A stretch of 64,000 bases of DNA, taken from NCBI RefSeq assembly GCF_000954115.1, contig NZ_CP010797.1, forward strand, positions 1,426,001-1,490,000. The letters run 5' to 3'. The translations under genes were made by a program, and so were the position numbers. The notes beneath the pieces were generated by a model that was given only the letters and a program-made list of their open reading frames with translations, had not been told where the DNA came from and searched no databases. Shown piece by piece: positions 8,852-17,376 of this stretch; position 1 is the first letter of the stretch; every line of letters begins with the position of its first letter. Origin of the DNA: Rhodococcus sp. B7740 (GTDB lineage: Bacteria; Actinomycetota; Actinomycetes; Mycobacteriales; Mycobacteriaceae).

Positions 8852-9652
8852 TCAAGGCGTGAAGCGTCGGAATCCGCCCTCGGCCCCGATCACCTGACCG
8901 GTGATCGAGCCCGAATCGGGCGAGAGCAGCATCGCCACGACGGCCGCGGCTTCGTCCGGAGAGTTCCACCGACCGCGCGGCATGTGGCGTGAAACGAACT
9001 CGTCCAGATCCGCACTGGCCCAGCCGGTATCGGTCGGACCCGGATTGATCGTGTTGACGGTGATGCCTCGCTCGATCACCGAATCGGCCAGCGTAGAGGT
9101 GATCGACGCAATGGCACCCTTGCTCACTGCGTAGGGAATTTCGGTCGGCATGGGCCCTTCGTCCTGCCCGGAGGTGAACAGTACGACGCGACCACCGTCG
9201 GGATGCGCCACGTAGCGCCGCACGAATTCCTGAACCAGGAGCAGAGACGCTCGCACGTTCACCGCCCAGGTCAGGTCGAGCGACTCCGCCGTCATCGAAT
9301 CCAGATCACCCACCTGCGACCGCGCATGGTTGACTACCAGAGAATCGATCGCACCGAGCCTGAATTCGGCCGCGTCGAACAGGGCTGCCGGTGCCGCGGG
9401 ATCGACGAAATCGATGTCGAGGTGGCCGAGCCTGTCGTCGGCGATCGACAACTCGGCCAACACCTTCCTCGCTCCCGGTGTGCCTGCTCCCCACGGCTCG
9501 GTGACGTCGTAGCCGTCGCACGAGTGCGCGAAGACGCGGGTGGTCTCGTCCTGCAGCAGACGGCGGGTGACAGCGAAGCCGATTCCCTGCCGCCGACCTA
9601 CGCCGGTGACGAGGACTGTTCTGCCCCGTGCCGGCACGTCCGAGTTTCTCAT
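8852..9652 (-). CDS. short-chain dehydrogenase/reductase
   Basis: 266 aa, Rossmann-fold SDR oxidoreductase. The cofactor motif is TGVGRRQGIGFAV (about 16-28), and the catalytic tetrad region reads LFTSG then PYAVSKGA (Y-x3-K). The usual NNAG is replaced by VNHARS. The C-terminal GQVIGAEGGF resembles classical FabG-like SDRs. It overlaps the acyltransferase stop by ATGA and is probably co-transcribed with it, so a lipid-related substrate is plausible but unproven. It converges on the glycosyltransferase gene with a 9-nt gap. Confidence 0.85.
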   Translation of the reverse strand: MRNSDVPARGRTVLVTGVGRRQGIGFAVTRRLLQDETTRVFAHSCDGYDVTEPWGAGTPGARKVLAELSIADDRLGHLDIDFVDPAAPAALFDAAEFRLGAIDSLVVNHARSQVGDLDSMTAESLDLTWAVNVRASLLLVQEFVRRYVAHPDGGRVVLFTSGQDEGPMPTEIPYAVSKGAIASITSTLADSVIERGITVNTINPGPTDTGWASADLDEFVSRHMPRGRWNSPDEAAAVVAMLLSPDSGSITGQVIGAEGGFRRFTP

Positions 9653-10323
9653 GCCGCTTCCTTGACCGACGCGGCGTACACATCGACGTATTCTTGCCCC
9701 GACAGGTTCGCCAGCGCCGCCATCACCTCATCGGTGACCGCCCGCAGAATGACCTTGCTGTTCTCTCCCCCTGCATATCTCGTGAAATCCAGCGGCTTGC
9801 CGACGACCATGCGCACCCTCCCCGGACGCCACATTCTCGAGCCGACCGGATTGACGGCGAGCGTTCCGTGCATCACCAACGGTACGACGGGGGCACCTGT
9901 TTCGATCGCGACGCGCGCCAGGCCGGTCTTGCCCTTGTACAGCCGTCCGTCGGGCGATCGAGTTCCCTCCGGGTACACCGCCCATACCTTCCCCTGTCGC
10001 AGAATACTTTTCGCCGCCGCGAGCGCCGGTGCCGACGCGTCGGCACCGCGTCGATCGACCGGAACCTGACCCGTCGCGCTGTAGAACCACCGAAGCGCCG
10101 CCCCCTTGATTCCCCGGCCCGTGAAGTACTCGCTCTTGGCGATGAAGGTGACGCGGCGACGCACCAGGAGGACGAGGAAGAAGGAGTCGACGACCGTGAG
10201 GTGGTTGCCCGCGATGATCACCGGACCCGAGATCGGTAGATTCTGCGTCCCGGACACTCTCGGTCGACCGAGAATGCGCAGAATCGGGCCGATCAACACA
10301 TATTTGAACAGCAGGTACCACAC
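9649..10323 (-). CDS. 1-acylglycerol-3-phosphate acyltransferase (PlsC-like)
   Basis: 224 aa. PlsC/LPLAT enzymes acylate lysophosphatidic acid at the membrane. The catalytic H-x4-D is in GNHLTVVDS and the substrate-binding block is YPEGTRSPDGRLYKGKTG. An N-terminal hydrophobic segment (YLLFKYVLIGPILRIL) may anchor it. The GTG at 10323 is preferred because GAGAGGA (10330-10336) sits 6 nt upstream; an in-frame TTG at 10368 would start inside the TetR operator. The gene is divergent from the TetR regulator, which may control it. Confidence 0.85.
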   Translation of the reverse strand: MWYLLFKYVLIGPILRILGRPRVSGTQNLPISGPVIIAGNHLTVVDSFFLVLLVRRRVTFIAKSEYFTGRGIKGAALRWFYSATGQVPVDRRGADASAPALAAAKSILRQGKVWAVYPEGTRSPDGRLYKGKTGLARVAIETGAPVVPLVMHGTLAVNPVGSRMWRPGRVRMVVGKPLDFTRYAGGENSKVILRAVTDEVMAALANLSGQEYVDVYAASVKEAA

Positions 10324-10339
10324 GTCTGATCCTCTCGGC

Positions 10340-10367
10340 TGGACAACGTCGACACCGAGAGTAGACA
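10340..10367 (+). promoter_or_regulatory. promoter of the TetR gene (leaderless type)
   Basis: A -35 TGGACA (10340-10345) and a -10 TAGACA (10362-10367) are separated by 16 nt, with the GTG start 8 nt after the -10. This puts the transcript start at or next to the start codon, which is common in actinobacteria. The inverted repeat at 10361-10375 overlaps the -10. Confidence 0.5.
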
Positions 10368-10375
10368 ATGTCTAC
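10361..10375. promoter_or_regulatory. TetR operator, perfect inverted repeat
   Basis: GTAGACA-A-TGTCTAC is a perfect 7-bp inverted repeat around one central base. It ends at the base before the TetR start codon and overlaps the predicted -10. A repressor bound here would block its own transcription and lie 38 bp upstream of the divergent acyltransferase start. Confidence 0.65.
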
Positions 10376-10948
10376 GTGCCGGACAACCTCAGGACTCGAC
10401 TGGTGAACGCGGGTGTTCGCCTGCTCGAAAGCGAGGGACAGGGCGCGCTGACCATCAGAGCGGTCACCCGCGAAGCGGGCGTATCGCACGGCGCACCGAG
10501 ACGGTACTTTCCGACGTTGAGCGCACTTGCCGCGGCGGTGGCTCGAGTCGGTCTGGTCGACCTGGGGCTGGCGCTGAACTCGGCGGCCCAACAAGCCGTT
10601 TCACCCCGCGAGTCACTGGATGCGATGGCACATACCTACGTGCAGTTCGCTGCGCAGCGCCAGGCGATGTTCGCACTCATCTTCAGGCACGACCTGCTCG
10701 AGGGCTCGGGCGAGAACCTGCGGCTGGCGTCGCGGCCGGTGTTCGACGCGTTGATCGACGCGGTCGAAGCCGTTGCGCCGGAGAATCCACAGTTCACAGC
10801 CCTGCGACTGTGGACCTCCGTGCACGGAATAGCGGCGCTCCACTCCACCCGTGCGCTGGAGCCGATCACCGACGTTTCGGCGGTGACGGAGTTGACCCGC
10901 CGCGCCGTGCGCGACGTGATCGCCGACGCTACCGAACGAGGGACCTGA
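10376..10948 (+). CDS. TetR/AcrR-family transcriptional regulator (WHG domain)
   Basis: 190 aa. The N-terminal HTH is typical (ALTIRAVTREAGVSHGAPRRYF, about residues 22-43). The C-terminal ligand domain contains LWTSVHGIAALH, the WHG-like motif of the TetR_C_33 group. The start is GTG, immediately after the palindrome, with no ribosome-binding site, consistent with a leaderless mRNA. It probably controls itself and the divergent acyltransferase-SDR pair; the ligand is unknown. Its last 20 bp overlap the convergent pepR gene. Confidence 0.85.
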   Translation: MPDNLRTRLVNAGVRLLESEGQGALTIRAVTREAGVSHGAPRRYFPTLSALAAAVARVGLVDLGLALNSAAQQAVSPRESLDAMAHTYVQFAAQRQAMFALIFRHDLLEGSGENLRLASRPVFDALIDAVEAVAPENPQFTALRLWTSVHGIAALHSTRALEPITDVSAVTELTRRAVRDVIADATERGT

Positions 10949-12203
10949 CCGACGCAGGCAGCTGACGAACGTTCTTGTAGGGGCCGACCACCGCGGCACC
11001 GAAAGGACGCTCGAGCAACACGGCTGCAACCTCGCGCACCTCGTCGTTGCCGACGCTGTCGATCCGCGCCAACGTGTCGGTGATGTCGCGGTGATTACCG
11101 TAGTTCAGTTCACTACGACCGATCCGGTTCATCCGAGAGCCCGAATCTTCGAGTCCCAGAACCAATCCGCCTCTCAACGAACCCTTGGCCCGCGCGCACT
11201 CCGCGTCGGTGATGCCCTCGGAGGCGACCTTGGCCAGCACTTCCCTGATCACCGTCGTCACTTCGCCCAAGTTCTCCGGCTGACAACCCGCATAGACGGA
11301 GAAGGCACCACTGTCGGCGAACGTGTCCACCGACGAGTACACCGAATACGCCAGACCGCGCTCTTCTCTGATCTCCTGAAAGAGACGAGAACTGAGCCCG
11401 CCGCCCACGGCCGAGTTGAGCACGGACAACGCCCAGCGGTGCCCCTCGTGTCGACCGAACGCCCGTACACCCAGGCACAGGTGGGCCTGTTCACTGTCAC
11501 GAGTGGTCAGGCTCAACGTGGGCGCGCTACGCAATCGCGCTGTACCGGAACGTCTTTCGGCCGGCCTCAGGCCCTTGTCCAGATGACCGGAGAACGCTCG
11601 GCGCACGAGCGAGACGATCTGCTTGTGGTCGACGTTGCCCGCAACCGCAACGACCATGCGCTGCGGGGTGTATCGACGAACGTGGAACGAGTGCAGTTGC
11701 GCACGCGTCATCGACTCGATGGATTCGACGGAGCCGATGATCGGGCGTCCGATCGGATGATCGCCGAACATGGCTTCCAGGAAGGCATCTCCCAGCAGAT
11801 CCTCCGGATCGTCGTCGCGCATGGAGATCTCTTCGAGGACCACCTGACGCTCGACGTCCACATCGGCCGATCGGCACCGACCACGCAGCACCACATCGCT
11901 GACGAGATCGATGGCGAGCGCCACGTCCTCGTCGAGCACGTGCGCATAGAAGCAAGTGCTCTCCTTCGAGGTGAACGCGTTCAGCTCGCCCCCGACGCCG
12001 TCCATCACCTGGGCGATTTCGAGCGCACTACGCGTAGGAGTCGACTTGAACAGCAAGTGTTCGAGGAAATGTGCCGCACCGGCAACACTGGGCTGTTCGT
12101 CTCGTGAGCCGACCCCGACCCACACACCGACCGAAGCCGAGCGAACGCCGGGCACGAACTCGGTGACGACCCGAAGACCACCGGGCAGAGTCGTCCGTTG
12201 CAC
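10929..12203 (-). CDS. pepR: M16-family zinc metallopeptidase
   Basis: 424 aa. The inverted zinc motif H-x-x-E-H is in AGAAHFLEHLLFKSTPTR near residue 51. The second half carries GGGLSSRLFQEIREERGLAYS, typical of processing-peptidase-like M16 proteins. It matches M. tuberculosis Rv2782c (PepR) in order and content, downstream of pnp. The start is uncertain: GTG 12203 gives an N-terminus leading straight into TTLPGGLRVVTE, but no strong ribosome site is visible. A perfect 15-bp hairpin separates it from pnp, so expression may depend on read-through or its own promoter. Confidence 0.9.
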   Translation of the reverse strand: MQRTTLPGGLRVVTEFVPGVRSASVGVWVGVGSRDEQPSVAGAAHFLEHLLFKSTPTRSALEIAQVMDGVGGELNAFTSKESTCFYAHVLDEDVALAIDLVSDVVLRGRCRSADVDVERQVVLEEISMRDDDPEDLLGDAFLEAMFGDHPIGRPIIGSVESIESMTRAQLHSFHVRRYTPQRMVVAVAGNVDHKQIVSLVRRAFSGHLDKGLRPAERRSGTARLRSAPTLSLTTRDSEQAHLCLGVRAFGRHEGHRWALSVLNSAVGGGLSSRLFQEIREERGLAYSVYSSVDTFADSGAFSVYAGCQPENLGEVTTVIREVLAKVASEGITDAECARAKGSLRGGLVLGLEDSGSRMNRIGRSELNYGNHRDITDTLARIDSVGNDEVREVAAVLLERPFGAAVVGPYKNVRQLPASVRSLVR

Positions 12204-12236
12204 ACCCGTATCGATGGTGATGCTCTCTGGAACGGC

Positions 12237-12269
12237 CGAACGGTACGTCCCGAGGGGACGTACCGTTCG
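12237..12269 (-). terminator. perfect 15-bp hairpin between pnp and pepR
   Basis: CGAACGGTACGTCCC and its exact complement flank a 3-nt loop (GAG on the plus strand). The hairpin begins 14 nt after the pnp stop. There is no U-tract, as is common for actinobacterial intrinsic terminators. It could stop or only attenuate transcription into pepR, or act as a 3' stabiliser of pnp mRNA. Confidence 0.7.
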
Positions 12270-12282
12270 ACTCGATTGCTTC

Positions 12283-14544
12283 TTACTCAGCGCTGACCTC
12301 GGCGGGTGCCTCGGAAGCATCGGCGGGAGCAGCCGCGTTGTCGTCCTCGACGGGAACGAGGCTGATCTTGCCGCGGTTGTCGATGTCGGCGATCTCGACG
12401 CGCAACTTGGATCCGACGCTGACGACGTCCTCGACCTTGTTGATGCGCTTGCCGTTGCCGAGCTTGGAGATGTGCACCAGTCCGTCGCGGCCCGGGAGCA
12501 GCGAGACGAATGCACCGAAAGCCGTTGTCTTGACAACGGTTCCGAGGAATCGCTCGCCGACCTTCGGCAGCTGCGGGTTGGCGATGGCGTTGATCATGTC
12601 GATCGCGGCCTGTGCGGACGGGCCGTCCGCTGCACCGACGTAGACAGTGCCGTCATCTTCGATGGAGATGTTGGCACCGGTCTGCTCGGTGATGGAGTTG
12701 ATCATCTTGCCCTTGGGCCCGATGACCTCACCGATCTTGTCGACGGGCACCTTGATCGCGGTGACGCGAGGTGCGTACGGGCTCATCTCGTCCGGGGTGT
12801 CGATGGCCTCTGCCATGACCTCGAGGATCGTCGTGCGAGCATCCTTGGCCTGCGACAGCGCGCCGGCGAGCACCTTGGAGGGGATGCCGTCGAGCTTGGT
12901 GTCGAGCTGCAGAGCCGTGACGAAGTCCTTGGTTCCGGCGACCTTGAAGTCCATGTCACCGAACGCGTCCTCGGCACCGAGAATGTCGGTGAGTGCGACG
13001 TAGCGAGTCTCGCCGTCGACCTCGTCGGACACGAGGCCCATCGCGATACCGGCGACCGGGGCACGCAGCGGCACACCGGCATTGAGGAGCGACAGAGTCG
13101 ATGCGCAGACCGAGCCCATCGAGGTCGAGCCGTTGGAGCTCAGCGCCTCGGAGACCTGACGGATGGCGTACGGGAACTCCGCCTGGCTGGGCAGCACCGG
13201 CAGCAGAGCGCGCTCGGCGAGTGCGCCGTGCCCGATCTCGCGACGCTTCGGCGAACCGACGCGGCCGGTCTCACCGGTGGAGTACGGCGGGAAGTTGTAA
13301 TGGTGCATGTAGCGCTTGGACGTCTCGGGCCCCAGCGAGTCGACCTGCTGCGCCATCTTGACCATGTCGAGGGTGGTGACGCCCAGGATCTGGGTCTCCC
13401 CGCGCTCGAACAGGGCCGATCCGTGGGTACGCGGGATGATCGCGACCTCGGCGGAGAGCGAGCGGATGTCGGTGATGCCGCGGCCGTCGATGCGGAAGTG
13501 ATCGGTGAGGATGCGCTGGCGAACCGACTTCTTGGTCAGTGCGCGGAACGCCGCACCGATTTCCTTCTCGCGACCGGCGAAGCTGTCTCCGACCGACGTC
13601 AGGACCTGAGCCTTGACCTCGTCGAGCTTGTTCTCACGCTCGGCCTTGCCTGCAATGGTCAGCGCCTCGTTCAGCGGGATCTTGGCGGCGTTCTCCACGG
13701 CTTCGAAGACGTCGGACTGGTACGCCGGGAAGACCGGGTAGTCGCCGGTGGGCTTGGCTGCCTTGGCGGCGAGCTCCTGCTGCGCGGTGCACAGCGCGGC
13801 GATGAAGGGCTTCGATGCCTCGAGGCCCTCGGCGACGACGGTCTCGTTGGGGGCGGTGGCACCACCCTCGATGAGCTCGATCACGTTCTCGGTGGCCTCG
13901 GCTTCGACCATCATGATCGCGACGTCTGCGTCGGCACCGGAGCCGGAGACGATGCGGCCGGCGACGACCATGTTGAACACGGCCTTCTCGAGCTGCTCGT
14001 TGGTGGGGAACGCAACCCACTGCTTGTCGATCAGTGCGACGCGAACGCCGCCGATCGGGCCGGAGAACGGCAGTCCGGCGATCTGCGTCGAGGCCGATGC
14101 CGCGTTGATCGCGACGACGTCGTACAGATCGGCCGGGTTGAGGCTCATGACCGTGATGACGACCTGAATCTCGTTGCGCAGTCCGTCGACGAACGTCGGA
14201 CGCAGCGGCCGGTCGATCAGGCGGCAGGTGAGGATGGCGTCGGTGGACGGACGTCCCTCGCGGCGGAAGAACGATCCGGGGATGCGGCCCGCGGCGTACA
14301 TGCGCTCTTCGACGTCGACCGTCAGCGGAAAGAAATCGAATCCCTCACGGGGGTGCTTACCTGCAGTCGTTGCCGACAGCAGCATGGTGTCCTCGTCGAG
14401 GTACGCGGCGACTGCGCCTGCGGCCTGCTGTGCGAGGCGGCCGGTCTCGAAGCGGATGGTCCGCTTGCCGAACGTGCCGTTGTCGATGATCGCAGTTGCT
14501 TCGTAGACGCCTTCTTCGACGTCCAATGTTGTGGTTTCCGACAT
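12283..14544 (-). CDS. pnp: polyribonucleotide nucleotidyltransferase (PNPase)
   Basis: 753 aa. PNPase degrades RNA phosphorolytically from the 3' end and, in actinobacteria, may also account for guanosine pentaphosphate synthetase activity (gpsI). Two RNase PH-like cores flank a helical domain, followed by a KH domain ([20 protein letters not shown], about residues 600-620) and an S1 domain ([20 protein letters not shown]). The Ala/Glu-rich tail is typical of the group. The ATG at 14544 is chosen because the protein begins [24 protein letters not shown] lies upstream. Confidence 0.97.
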   Translation of the reverse strand: MSETTTLDVEEGVYEATAIIDNGTFGKRTIRFETGRLAQQAAGAVAAYLDEDTMLLSATTAGKHPREGFDFFPLTVDVEERMYAAGRIPGSFFRREGRPSTDAILTCRLIDRPLRPTFVDGLRNEIQVVITVMSLNPADLYDVVAINAASASTQIAGLPFSGPIGGVRVALIDKQWVAFPTNEQLEKAVFNMVVAGRIVSGSGADADVAIMMVEAEATENVIELIEGGATAPNETVVAEGLEASKPFIAALCTAQQELAAKAAKPTGDYPVFPAYQSDVFEAVENAAKIPLNEALTIAGKAERENKLDEVKAQVLTSVGDSFAGREKEIGAAFRALTKKSVRQRILTDHFRIDGRGITDIRSLSAEVAIIPRTHGSALFERGETQILGVTTLDMVKMAQQVDSLGPETSKRYMHHYNFPPYSTGETGRVGSPKRREIGHGALAERALLPVLPSQAEFPYAIRQVSEALSSNGSTSMGSVCASTLSLLNAGVPLRAPVAGIAMGLVSDEVDGETRYVALTDILGAEDAFGDMDFKVAGTKDFVTALQLDTKLDGIPSKVLAGALSQAKDARTTILEVMAEAIDTPDEMSPYAPRVTAIKVPVDKIGEVIGPKGKMINSITEQTGANISIEDDGTVYVGAADGPSAQAAIDMINAIANPQLPKVGERFLGTVVKTTAFGAFVSLLPGRDGLVHISKLGNGKRINKVEDVVSVGSKLRVEIADIDNRGKISLVPVEDDNAAAPADASEAPAEVSAE

Positions 14545-14821
14545 GTGTTCTGTTCTCGTCCTCTCGTCTTTGCCGTGCCCGCGTGGACACACCACGAGCC
14601 CTCCTGGCTGTGGCGGCATACCTGTGCCGTCCATCTCCGAGCTTGTCTCGGGACGCGGCTACGCGGAGGCGGCCATCGATCGAAGCCCACCGGATCTCGT
14701 ATCCGAAAGGCCACTACCGAAGACCGTCACCACGGCGTGACAGGCATACACGGCGGTGTGCGGATGCCGTGCATCCGCTTTCTCGTGCTGGTCGAACTGT
14801 TTCTTGCGGTACAAACACAGA
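14545..14821 (-). other. pnp leader and promoter region
   Basis: This 277-nt stretch has no convincing gene. A GC-rich hairpin with an exact 8-bp stem, GCGGATGC and GCATCCGC around a 3-nt loop, lies at 14760-14778. A weaker GTCAC/GTGAC pairing lies near 14726-14741. Because a terminator separates rpsO from pnp, pnp needs its own promoter here; I cannot identify it with confidence. Leader hairpins are where PNPase autoregulation acts in enterobacteria; the same here is only a guess. Confidence 0.4.
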
Positions 14822-14861
14822 TAGCCAACGAGGAACAGTCTAAGCACTGCCTCGTTGGCTA
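14822..14861 (-). terminator. rpsO terminator hairpin
   Basis: TAGCCAACGAGG and CCTCGTTGGCTA form an exact 12-bp stem around a 16-nt apical region in which CAGT/ACTG can extend the pairing. It lies 76 nt past the rpsO stop and is the most obvious signal between rpsO and pnp. Confidence 0.7.
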
Positions 14862-14937
14862 CTGCACTATTGCTGCGAGTCGGGTGCGCACCGGCGCGTC
14901 GAACGGCGCATCGGTGACATCCTCGCGTCTCCGAAGA

Positions 14938-15207
14938 CTATCGACGCAGACCCAGACGCTCGATGAGCGAACGGTAGCGGGTGACGTCGACCTTCGCGAT
15001 GTACTTGAGCAGACGACGACGACGTCCGACCAGCAGCAGCAGGCCGCGGCGGGAGTGGTGGTCGTGCTTGTGCGTCTTGAGGTGCTCGGTCAAGTCGACG
15101 ATGCGCTTGGTGAGCATTGCAACCTGCGCCTCGGGCGAGCCCGTGTCGGTGGGGTGCAAGCCGTACTCGCCGAGAACGGCCTTCTTCTGTTCGGTGGTCA
15201 ATGCCAC
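14938..15207 (-). CDS. rpsO: 30S ribosomal protein S15
   Basis: 89 aa, the standard S15 length. S15 binds 16S rRNA early in 30S assembly. The conserved core [19 protein letters not shown], followed by [10 protein letters not shown], is present, and the sequence ends in ERLGLR. The start is GTG with AGGAGT (15215-15220) 7 nt upstream. It lies between ribF and pnp as in other Mycobacteriales. Confidence 0.98.
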   Translation of the reverse strand: MALTTEQKKAVLGEYGLHPTDTGSPEAQVAMLTKRIVDLTEHLKTHKHDHHSRRGLLLLVGRRRRLLKYIAKVDVTRYRSLIERLGLRR

Positions 15208-15341
15208 TGGTACTACTCCTGATCAATGACGTCCGCGTGAAAGGAAGCAACGCGCCCCGATCGAACGACCGAGGTCGACACGACGGGATCGAAGCCGGTA
15301 CAGCCGCCACGGACCGCAGCGTGCACCGAGGGGACAGCCTA

Positions 15342-16310
15342 TCAGGCCGTGCTGGCCGCCAGGATCGAGCGGGCACGCTCGGCGTCGCGGCCCATTTCCT
15401 CCACGAGAGCTTCCATCGAGTCGAACTTCTCCATGCCCCGTAGTCGGTCGACGAAGTCGACTGCCACATGTTGCCCGTACAGGTCGGCCTCGCCGTCGAG
15501 CACGAATGCCTCGACGGTTCTGGTGCGCCCCGAGAACGTGGGATTGGTGCCCACGGACACCGCCGCAGGGTGCCGCTCCCCCGGAGTGACCGTCCCCATG
15601 ATCGGGCCGGGCCCGAGCACGGTGAACCACGCCGCGTAGACGCCGTCCGCAGGAATGGCCGAGTACATGGGCGGCGCGACATTGGCTGTGGGATAACCCA
15701 TCTGACGACCCCGGCCGTCGCCGTGGACGACGACACCCTCCACGCGATGCGGCCGTCCGAGCGCGGCGGCGGCTGCGGCGACGTCTCCGGCATCCACGCA
15801 CGATCTGATGTACGTGGATGAGAACGTCACGGCATGCTCGGCGAGCAGGTTGACTCCGTCCACCGCGAATCCCGATCGTTCGCCGATCTTCCGGAGCATC
15901 GGCACCGTGCCGAGCGCCTTCTTGCCGTAGGTGAAGTTCTCACCGACGACGACCTCGGCAACGTGGAGCCGTTCGATCAGAATCTCGTGCACGTACCGCT
16001 CGGGGGTGAGTTTCATCAGCTCGGGCGTGAACGGCATCACACAGAACACGTCGATTCCCAGTTCCTCGGCGAGTTCGGCTCGTCTCGTCAGGGTGGTCAA
16101 CTGCGCGGGATGACTGCCCGGCCGCACGACCTCCATCGGGTGCGGATCGAATGTCATGAGCACGCTGGGAACGCCGCGCTTCTTCGCGGCGCCCACCGCT
16201 CGCTCGATCAGCTGTGCGTGCCCGCGGTGAACGCCGTCGAAGACGCCGATCGTGAGCACGCATCTGCCCCAGTCGGCAGGTACATCGTCGAGACCTCGCC
16301 ATCTCTGCAC
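15342..16310 (-). CDS. ribF: bifunctional riboflavin kinase / FAD synthetase
   Basis: 322 aa. RibF converts riboflavin to FMN and then FAD. The N-terminal FAD-synthetase domain shows GVFDGVHRGHAQLIERAV and FDPHPMEVV; FSSTYIRSCVDAGD marks its end. The C-terminal kinase domain has GRGRQMGYPTANV (about 208-220) and VSVGTNPTF. GTG 16310 is preferred because mycobacterial RibF begins with the matching QRWRG; a GTG at 16346 would add 12 residues. Confidence 0.95.
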   Translation of the reverse strand: MQRWRGLDDVPADWGRCVLTIGVFDGVHRGHAQLIERAVGAAKKRGVPSVLMTFDPHPMEVVRPGSHPAQLTTLTRRAELAEELGIDVFCVMPFTPELMKLTPERYVHEILIERLHVAEVVVGENFTYGKKALGTVPMLRKIGERSGFAVDGVNLLAEHAVTFSSTYIRSCVDAGDVAAAAAALGRPHRVEGVVVHGDGRGRQMGYPTANVAPPMYSAIPADGVYAAWFTVLGPGPIMGTVTPGERHPAAVSVGTNPTFSGRTRTVEAFVLDGEADLYGQHVAVDFVDRLRGMEKFDSMEALVEEMGRDAERARSILAASTA

Positions 16311-16377
16311 ACCGCGAAGCCTACGGCCCGACGGCCGCTCGGTCACTCTCGGACAGGCGTGTCGCGTGCGGTAGCTA

Positions 16378-16406
16378 TGGACAAAAAGGTATCCCCACGG
16401 TAAATA
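16378..16406 (+). promoter_or_regulatory. promoter of the manganese transporter operon
   Basis: A -35 TGGACA (16378-16383) and an A/T-rich -10 TAAATA (16401-16406) are separated by 17 nt; the GTG start follows 7 nt later, so the mRNA is probably leaderless. This is among the most A/T-rich stretches of the region. Confidence 0.55.
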
Positions 16407-16413
16407 TTTCGGG

Positions 16414-16422
16414 GTGCCTAAC
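16414..16422. promoter_or_regulatory. possible MntR half-site at the transporter start
   Basis: The sequence GTGCCTAAC covers the predicted transcription start and contains TGCCTAA. The same TGCCTAA core recurs upstream of the MntR-like gene (19097-19103) and resembles one arm of DtxR/IdeR-family boxes. A symmetrical partner arm is not obvious. Confidence 0.35.
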
Positions 16423-17376
16423 TTATTTCTTCGCCAGCGTGGATTTCACGCCGGACGGATTCTCGCGAGCTGGGCCGTGGTCGGACTACTGGTAGCAGCG
16501 TCGACGGGCTGCGCCCGCGCCGTCGGAGAGGACGATCCGACTGTGCTCGACGACGACAGACCCTTGGTTCTGACGACCTTCACCGTCCTCGCCGACATGG
16601 CCGCCAATGTGGCCGGCGACCACCTTCGAGTGGAATCGATCACAAAAGCCGGCGCCGAGATCCACGGCTACGAGCCGACACCGGGAGACCTACGCACCGC
16701 GGAGCAGGCCGAGTTGATCCTGGACAACGGACTCGGGCTGGAGGCCTGGTTCGAGAAATTCGTCGAGCGCATCCCCGCACCGCATGCCGTGGTGAGTGCG
16801 AACGTGGATCCGATCTACATCCGCGACGACGCGTACGCGGGCAAAGCGAACCCCCACGCGTGGATGTCCCCCGTCGTGGCCGAGACGTACGTCGAGAACA
16901 TCGCCGACGCGTTCGTTGCGCTCGACCCCGCCAACAGCGACGACTACCGCGCGAACGCAGCTGCGTACGTCGAGCAACTCCGCCGGGTCGGTGCCGAGCT
17001 GGACGCCGATCTCTCCGGACTGCCCGCTCGTCAACGTGCGCTGGTCACCTGTGAGGGCGCATTCGGGTATCTGGCTCGTGACTTCGATCTGCAGGAGGCG
17101 TACCTGTGGCCGGTCAACGCCGAGCAGGAAGGCACACCGAAACAGGTGGTCCGCACCATCGATTTCGTTCGCGACAACGACGTACCCGCCGTGTTCTGCG
17201 AGTCGACCGTCTCGGACAAGGCGCAGCTGCAGGTCGCCGAGGACACCGGCGCTCGGTTCGGCGGACAGCTCTACGTCGATTCACTGAGCGATGCGGCCGG
17301 CCCCGTCCCCACGTACCTGGACCTACTGCGCTACGACGCACGGTTGATCGCCGACGCACTGGTGGGAGAACGATGA
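16414..17376 (+). CDS. manganese ABC transporter substrate-binding lipoprotein
   Basis: 320 aa, cluster A-I metal-binding protein (PsaA/TroA/MntA type). A signal peptide ends at a lipobox-like STGC, with Cys at 33. The four metal ligands can be read as H84 (IHGYEP), H148 (NPHAWMS), E214 (CEGAFGYL) and D289; the His-His-Glu-Asp set is typical of Mn-selective members, and no His-rich zinc loop is present. The start is a probably leaderless GTG. It overlaps the ATPase gene by ATGA and is the first gene of a Mn import operon. Confidence 0.9.
   Translation: MPNLFLRQRGFHAGRILASWAVVGLLVAASTGCARAVGEDDPTVLDDDRPLVLTTFTVLADMAANVAGDHLRVESITKAGAEIHGYEPTPGDLRTAEQAELILDNGLGLEAWFEKFVERIPAPHAVVSANVDPIYIRDDAYAGKANPHAWMSPVVAETYVENIADAFVALDPANSDDYRANAAAYVEQLRRVGAELDADLSGLPARQRALVTCEGAFGYLARDFDLQEAYLWPVNAEQEGTPKQVVRTIDFVRDNDVPAVFCESTVSDKAQLQVAEDTGARFGGQLYVDSLSDAAGPVPTYLDLLRYDARLIADALVGER

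Noticed and set aside
11956..15222. A plus-strand open frame of 1088 codons opposite pepR, pnp and rpsO
   Set aside because: It is in a frame made open by the third-position GC bias of the opposite genes. Its product is compositionally odd and the minus-strand genes are certain.
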